64,000 bases of DNA, taken from positions 44,232-108,231 of the forward strand of contig JAJECP010000034.1 in assembly GCA_022821985.1 (NCBI GenBank), read 5' to 3'. A program made the position numbers and the translations under genes. Of the stretch, positions 59,667 through 64,000 are shown piece by piece. The notes under the pieces were generated by a model that saw nothing but the letters and a program-made list of their open reading frames with translations, did no database searches and was not told the DNA's origin. Within the stretch, counting starts at the first letter, position 1, and each line of letters starts with the position of its first letter. Origin of the DNA: Acidimicrobiia bacterium. Lineage in GTDB: Bacteria > Actinomycetota > Acidimicrobiia > Acidimicrobiales > Poriferisodalaceae.

Positions 59667-62600
59667 CTAGCGGGGCGGGCCGGCGTCGGCGAGAAGTTTG
59701 GCCACGTTCAGCGGGACGTTCGTCTGCGCCGAGTGCATCGTCATGCCGACGAAGGGCTTGACCAGGTAGCGAACCTGGGGTTCAGTATCGGGGTCATCGG
59801 GTACTGACACCACGGCGAGGCGCCAGCGGTCGGGATCGTTCTGTGCTTGGCGTACCTGGCGGGCGCTGACATGAATCTCGTCGGTGCGGGGCAGGTGGCC
59901 CTTCACCTCGATGAAGTAGTGGTTGCCAGTCGCAGGGTCGACCGACATGATGTCGAAGCCGGGATTGGCGTGCTCTTGTTCTGTCGGTTGACGGCCCAAG
60001 GCGTGTTCGGCCGCCATCACCGCTGCCACGGCCCGCCGATCGGTTTCTGCCTTGTCGGCTGCAGCCTCCGGGTCGGGTGCTGCGCCGGCCAATTCTTCCA
60101 GCAGACCCTGGGGCACGATCACCGCGGCGGCGACCACCGTCGGCGGGCTGCTGTGCAAATCGGCCTCCGAATCAAGCTCGGCACGACGGCGCAGCAGCCG
60201 CGCCGCTAGCTCGTCGGCTCGCCTCCGGGCGAGGCCTGAATTCAGCTTGGGCTTGCCGCCTGCAATCTCCTGCGTCTTGATCTCGTTCGTGCGTCGATCC
60301 CAGTAGCGGATCTCGGACTCGAGCCGAACCCGAACGGCGTCGCTCACTCGCTCGACGCGGTCCTGCACGACGGCGGAGACAGATTCAAGGTGCGGCCCTG
60401 CCAAGTGCTCAATGGCCCAGTCACGGGCAACCGACTCGGCCGCAGGACCAGCCCATGCGGTGTCCAGCTGTCCGGCCAGCAGCGCCTCCTGCTCGGCAGT
60501 CAGCGACGCATATTCCAGGTACGGCTCGGCGCCGGGGTCGCTGGCGGTGCCTTGCTGGTCGACCTCCACGTACTGGAATCGGCGTGACACCACTTGGCGG
60601 GCACCGTTCACCAATCGGCCGTCGGTCACCACGTGGTCCAGGTTCACGAGCAGTCGTGGTTCCGTCGAAGGGTCACTGGCATCCACCAGCACGGCGCCGT
60701 TGTGCAGCGTGTCGCCGTGATCATCGAGCACCTTGCCGGCCACCGCCGACAGCAACGCACTGCCGGGTGAGATCAGCTCGGCCCTGTCGCCGGCTGGACC
60801 CGGCGTGCGAGCTGCTCCGCCGTCGGGCTGCATGTGGCTCTTGTCGAAGGTCACCCGTGCGTAGCGATCATGCACAGGGCCGAGGGCGGGATCGGCGGTG
60901 GCTCTCACTGTCGCAGGCACTCGGGTGATCTCGTAGCGGCCTCGCTCCCGGCCCGAGATTCGTCCGCCGTACAGCTGCAGCGCCTGGGTGAAGAAGTCGT
61001 GCACGAACCAGGGCTGCAGCCTGCGAGCCCGGGCCTCCTCCATCCGGCGACGCACTTCGTCGTTGGCCGCGGGATCAGCCAGCCCTGCCACCAGCGCTCG
61101 TTCCTCGAGCACTTCGCGCAGCTGCTCGCCGATCTCGCCGTCGATGACGGTGTCCATCCACTCGGCATGCGCAGGGTCGGTGCCGGCCCGGATTGCCCGC
61201 ATCAGCAGATCGCGCAGCGACACGTTGATCTGCGCGTCGCCGAGCACGTCGTACACCTGGTCGCCGTACACCTCACGCTGCTGCTCGATCTTGGCGAACA
61301 GCCGCTCGAACACTTGGCCTTCACGTGTCTCGTGCGCAACGAGGTTCCACAGGTGGCACGGCCTGCGCTGGCCGATCCGGTGGATGCGTCCGAAGCGCTG
61401 CTCGATGCGGTTCGGGTTCCACGGCAGGTCGTAGTTGACCATCATGTTGGCGACCTGGAGATTCACGCCCTCGCCGGCCGCGTCCGTGGCGACCAGCACG
61501 GACACTGTGGGATCGACACGGAACCGGTCTTGGGTATCTCGGCGATCCTGTCGCCTCATGCCGCCGTGGATGGTGACGACGGCATCTGGCCGGCCGAGCT
61601 CGGCGGCGATGCGGCCCGCGACGTAGTCGAGGGTGTCTCGATGCTCGGAGAACACGATCAGTTTGCGGGCGCTGCCTCCGTCATCAGGGTCGGCGCCGAA
61701 TTGCTCTGAGCCGAACTGCTCAGCACGCAGCAGGTCTCGCAATCGGGTCCACTTGGCGTCCACGCCGCTGTTGCGAACGCCGTCGGCCAGTTCCACCAAC
61801 CGATCCAGGATTCGCACCTCGGCGTCAAGTTCGTCGGCGGTGGCGGCCGCTGTAGCGGCATCGACCGTCAGGCTCTCCAGCTCGGCAAGCTCCGATTCGT
61901 CGAAGTCGTCGAAGTCGAAGTCCTCCAAATCGGCGATGCGGACTCCCTTAGGCAGTTCGGGCACGGGAATAGGCGCGCCCGTCGCGGCGAGCTGCCGAAG
62001 CTCCGCTGCCTGGCCGGCCAAGCGATCGCGCCTGCGCCGCAGTGAGTGGTAGATCGCTGCCGGGGAAGACGCAAGCCGACGCTGCAAGCCAGCGAGCGCG
62101 AATCCGACGATCACACCGCGCTGGGCATCCCCCTCGGCCGTCATGCGAGCGGCCCGGTTCATCTCGTCGCGGACGTAGGCCGTGACGGCCTCGTACAGCT
62201 CGTTCTCGGGTTCTGACAGCTCGAACTGCTGGCTCTGGGCGTAGCGCTTCGGGAACAGCGGCCTGCCTTCGAAGGTCCGCAGGTTCTCCTTCACCAGCCG
62301 ACGCATCACATCGCTGACATCGGGCACTTCGCTGGGTCCGCCGCTGCCATTCGTGGCCCGCAGGCGCCCCTCGAACCGCTCGGGATCGATCAGCGTCATG
62401 AACGCCAGGAAGTCCTCGTTCTTGCCGTTGTGGGGAGTAGCCGTCAGCAGCAGGAAATGGCGGGTGCACTCGCGGAGCACCTCGCCGACCTCGAAGCGCT
62501 TGGTGCGGCGCAACTCGTCGCCGTAGCGGTGGGCGGACATCTTGTGGGCTTCGTCGACAATCACCAGGTCCCACTCGGACGCGGCAAGCCGGGCGCGCAG

Positions 62601-63242
62601 CTCGTCCGACCTGGCGACTTGGTCGATGCGAGCGACGAGCAGGTTCCGCTCCACGAATGGATTGCCGGTGCGGGACGCCTCAACGCTCTCGCGCGACATC
62701 AGGTCGAAGTTGAGACCGAACTTGTCCCACAGCTCGTCCTGCCACTGCTCGACGAGGCTGCCTGGGGCGACGATGAGACATCGAGCCACGTCGCCTCGCA
62801 GCATCAGCTCGCGGATGAGCAGCCCCGACATGATCGTCTTGCCGGCACCAGGGTCGTCTGCCAGCAGGAACCGCAGCGGCTTGAGCGTCAGCAGGCGGTT
62901 GTAGACGGCGTCGATCTGGTGCGGGTAGGGGTCGATGTTCGACGTGTCAACCGCTGCGAACGGATCGGCGAGGTGCGCCATTTGCATGCGTCGGGCTTCC
63001 GAGGCCAGCTTGAACATCGCCCCGTCCGCATCGAAAGACCAGTGGCTCTCAGCGACCTCGCTCACACCGGCAAGATCGGCGACCGTGATGAGCCGCTCCC
63101 CGAGCTGGCCACCCGCGGTGCGGTAGGTCAGCGTGGCGGACACCGTCCCGTGCATCTGAACAGCCACGACGGTGACGTCGCTGCCCGCGACAACGCCTGA
63201 CAGGCGCATGCCGGAAGTCAGTTCACTGAATTCCAGTGCCAT
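59667..63242 (-). CDS. SNF2-family helicase with C-terminal DUF3883-like domain
   Basis: A 1,191-residue protein. SNF2 motor: Q-like PYPHQ, Walker A DDPGAGKT (129-136), DEAH (230-233), TATPHNG (267-273), later VLVATDAAGEGVNLQ and RFGRIHRIGQ. A D/E-rich segment (EDFDFDDFDESELAELES) separates the two lobes. The C-terminus reads NPGFDIMSVDPATGNHYFIEVKGHL, DUF3883-like, with a possible PD-(D/E)xK-type acid pair. It resembles DISARM-type DrmD helicases and the helicases that travel with COG1743/COG1483 genes. It likely drives DNA translocation for the nuclease and methyltransferase. It has 802 bp to the nearest same-strand partner, because a small plus-strand cassette lies between. Confidence 0.87.
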   Translation of the reverse strand: MALEFSELTSGMRLSGVVAGSDVTVVAVQMHGTVSATLTYRTAGGQLGERLITVADLAGVSEVAESHWSFDADGAMFKLASEARRMQMAHLADPFAAVDTSNIDPYPHQIDAVYNRLLTLKPLRFLLADDPGAGKTIMSGLLIRELMLRGDVARCLIVAPGSLVEQWQDELWDKFGLNFDLMSRESVEASRTGNPFVERNLLVARIDQVARSDELRARLAASEWDLVIVDEAHKMSAHRYGDELRRTKRFEVGEVLRECTRHFLLLTATPHNGKNEDFLAFMTLIDPERFEGRLRATNGSGGPSEVPDVSDVMRRLVKENLRTFEGRPLFPKRYAQSQQFELSEPENELYEAVTAYVRDEMNRAARMTAEGDAQRGVIVGFALAGLQRRLASSPAAIYHSLRRRRDRLAGQAAELRQLAATGAPIPVPELPKGVRIADLEDFDFDDFDESELAELESLTVDAATAAATADELDAEVRILDRLVELADGVRNSGVDAKWTRLRDLLRAEQFGSEQFGADPDDGGSARKLIVFSEHRDTLDYVAGRIAAELGRPDAVVTIHGGMRRQDRRDTQDRFRVDPTVSVLVATDAAGEGVNLQVANMMVNYDLPWNPNRIEQRFGRIHRIGQRRPCHLWNLVAHETREGQVFERLFAKIEQQREVYGDQVYDVLGDAQINVSLRDLLMRAIRAGTDPAHAEWMDTVIDGEIGEQLREVLEERALVAGLADPAANDEVRRRMEEARARRLQPWFVHDFFTQALQLYGGRISGRERGRYEITRVPATVRATADPALGPVHDRYARVTFDKSHMQPDGGAARTPGPAGDRAELISPGSALLSAVAGKVLDDHGDTLHNGAVLVDASDPSTEPRLLVNLDHVVTDGRLVNGARQVVSRRFQYVEVDQQGTASDPGAEPYLEYASLTAEQEALLAGQLDTAWAGPAAESVARDWAIEHLAGPHLESVSAVVQDRVERVSDAVRVRLESEIRYWDRRTNEIKTQEIAGGKPKLNSGLARRRADELAARLLRRRAELDSEADLHSSPPTVVAAAVIVPQGLLEELAGAAPDPEAAADKAETDRRAVAAVMAAEHALGRQPTEQEHANPGFDIMSVDPATGNHYFIEVKGHLPRTDEIHVSARQVRQAQNDPDRWRLAVVSVPDDPDTEPQVRYLVKPFVGMTMHSAQTNVPLNVAKLLADAGPPR

Positions 63243-63352
63243 GTGGCCGCCAAGCTCTCGTCTCGCAAGTCGTGCTCGTCGGACGCCAGCGGCACGACGA
63301 GACGCAGGGTACGCGCCTTGCGGGCGAACGCTGTCTACGAACCGACTGGTGT

Positions 63353-63463
63353 CTACGCCCTGAGGGCTGCGAGCAGTTCGTCTGCTTGGTCTGTAGTGAC
63401 TGACAGCTTGCGGGGCTCGCCGCCCCGGTGAAATTTAACGGTGACCGCCGGTAGATCATCCAC
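63353..63463 (-). CDS. Possible 36-residue small protein
   Basis: GTG 63463 reads VDDLPAVTVKFHRGGEPRKL, then SVTTDQADELLAALRA and a stop. The strand-turn-strand-helix look is plausible for a small regulator or a toxin's partner, but there is no clear ribosome site. It lies in the 305-bp gap between the helicase (minus) and the third small cassette (plus), so a protein-coding status is uncertain. Confidence 0.28.
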   Translation of the reverse strand: MDDLPAVTVKFHRGGEPRKLSVTTDQADELLAALRA

Positions 63464-63491
63464 CCACGATGCCGAGGACGCCGCCGTCGGC

Positions 63492-63551
63492 GCCCGCATT
63501 ACCCTCCTGCATGCGATGCTCGCTCGACAGCAGTTCTTGAGACCGTCATGA
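63492..63551 (+). pseudogene. Relic of the small cassette's first gene, copy 3
   Basis: The frame reads ARITLLHAMLARQQFLRPS and a stop that overlaps the next start as ATGA, exactly as in the intact cassette at 59286-59289. HAMLARQQFL matches HAMAARPRYL of the intact gene. Upstream codons no longer match, so only the C-terminus is left. Confidence 0.45.
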
Positions 63552-63865
63552 CGAAGCCAGACTTCGCCAAGTGGGCGCGGGACGACAATGGCGAGTACGC
63601 AGATGAGATCTGCGAGTACTTCCATTCCATCGACGTGCTGGGCGAGCTGGGCGGCCAGCGGCATGAGACCTACTTGGACCTCGCCGTGCGCTGTGAGGCT
63701 GCCATCGCTGCACCGACAGAGGTCAGCCGTCAGCAGATCGCCGAAGCCGTTTGCTGGGCGCGAGAGGAAGGCACCTCTTGGGAGCGCATCGGCGAGCTGC
63801 TCGGCACGTCCGCAGCAGACGCCGAAGAACGCTACGGCCGAGTGGCCGCTCCGCCGAACACCTAG
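63548..63865 (+). CDS. Small cassette second gene, copy 3 (HTH, probable antitoxin)
   Basis: A 105-residue protein: MTKPDFAKWARDDNGEYADE, EICEYFHSIDVLGELGGQRHETYLD, APTEVSRQQIAEAVCWARE and then EGTSWERIGELLGTSAADAEERYG, a helix-turn-helix-like C-terminus. The first 65 residues match copy 1 at 53476 almost exactly, while copy 2 is more diverged. Its first gene is reduced to a C-terminal relic, so it may now be an orphan antitoxin or regulator. Confidence 0.72.
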   Translation: MTKPDFAKWARDDNGEYADEICEYFHSIDVLGELGGQRHETYLDLAVRCEAAIAAPTEVSRQQIAEAVCWAREEGTSWERIGELLGTSAADAEERYGRVAAPPNT

Positions 63866-63883
63866 ATGGTTAGTTCCAAGGTT

Positions 63884-64000
63884 CTAGTGGTCGTATGGGG
63901 TGAGCGTGCGTGGGGGGCCGGGCCGGTGGGTGGTCTGGTTGTGCCAGATGGCGGCGGTGAGGGCGAGGAGCCGGGTGCCGACGCGGGCGGCGACGCCGGG
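63884..64000 (-). mobile_element. 3' end of an IS982-like transposase gene, cut by window edge
   Basis: The 38 visible C-terminal residues read RVGTRLLALTAAIWHNQTTH, then RPGPPRTLTPYDH and a TAG stop. This tail, with LLALTAxIWHN and TxYDH, is what ends IS982-family transposases of actinobacteria. The 5' part lies beyond the window, so a complete element cannot be confirmed. It marks the right edge of the defence island. Confidence 0.75.

Noticed and set aside
39310..63242. Assignment as a complete DISARM or BREX system
   Set aside because: A SNF2 helicase, PLD and methyltransferases are present, but no DUF1998 (DrmB-like) or DrmA-type helicase is visible, and no PglZ or BrxC-like gene with a BREX order.
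1..64000. tRNA, rRNA, origin and prophage structure
   Set aside because: No cloverleaf, rRNA segment, DnaA-box cluster or phage structural gene was visible by eye; short tRNAs could be missed without a covariance search.

Overview
The window is high-GC DNA, coding on both strands, and reads like the chromosome of a free-living or host-associated actinobacterium. The inference rests on acyl-CoA dehydrogenases, crotonase-family hydratases, a HadA/HadB-like dehydratase pair, CaiB-type CoA transferases, a luciferase-like (LLM) flavin oxidoreductase beside a cytochrome P450, and frequent GTG starts. An Acidimicrobiia-type lineage would fit, but no rRNA or ribosomal protein is present to prove it.

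Bases 1 to about 37,900 are a dense metabolic region. From left to right it holds: a partial AtuA-family gene; several alpha/beta hydrolases; a secreted M23 peptidase; a three-gene set of Kef-type antiporter, inositol-monophosphatase-like enzyme and AI-2E-type membrane protein joined by short overlaps; a crotonase; a cyclophilin; a D-aminoacylase-like amidohydrolase; a lipoprotein; an M20 peptidase; an acyl-CoA dehydrogenase; a P450/LLM/hydrolase operon; a penicillin-acylase-like protein; a DUF169/VOC/rhodanese operon behind a perfect 10-bp inverted repeat; a second acyl-CoA dehydrogenase; the dehydratase pair; MetY; an orphan molybdenum hydroxylase large subunit; a double-length CoA transferase; a class II aldolase; a succinate-semialdehyde-type dehydrogenase; and a probable Fe(II)/2-oxoglutarate oxygenase. 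The standout is a DsbA/FrnE-type gene at 24458-25069. An in-frame UGA replaces the first cysteine of its CPWC motif, and a hairpin with a GUC apical loop lies 31 nt downstream, so it is a strong candidate for an unannotated selenoprotein.

Bases 37,957 to 64,000 are a defence island, read mostly on the minus strand. A HigBA-type toxin-antitoxin pair and a HIT protein sit at its left edge, and the 3' end of an IS982-like transposase at its right edge. Its backbone is a SNF2 helicase with a DUF3883-like C-terminus, a one-HKD phospholipase-D-like nuclease with a C-terminal membrane anchor, a DUF1156 adenine-type DNA methyltransferase, and a DUF499 ATPase with an N-terminal Swt1-type HEPN domain. 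Nested inside is a tight three-gene operon: a C5-cytosine methyltransferase, a double-GHKL (MORC-like plus histidine-kinase-like) ATPase, and a receiver-domain protein, each overlapping the next by ATGA.

Around these lie two paralogs of an unrecognised 'MARPK' family that also share upstream DNA, a Schlafen/AlbA-type ATP-binding protein and a relic of a second copy, a NYN ribonuclease-like gene divergent from a DUF2188 miniprotein, a RelE/ribbon-helix-helix pair, and three copies of a small two-gene cassette, two of them with decayed first genes. The likely picture is a methylation-based anti-phage system with a helicase, nuclease and ATPase module, and a second modification module carrying signal-transduction-like parts, in a region that has grown by repeated small insertions.
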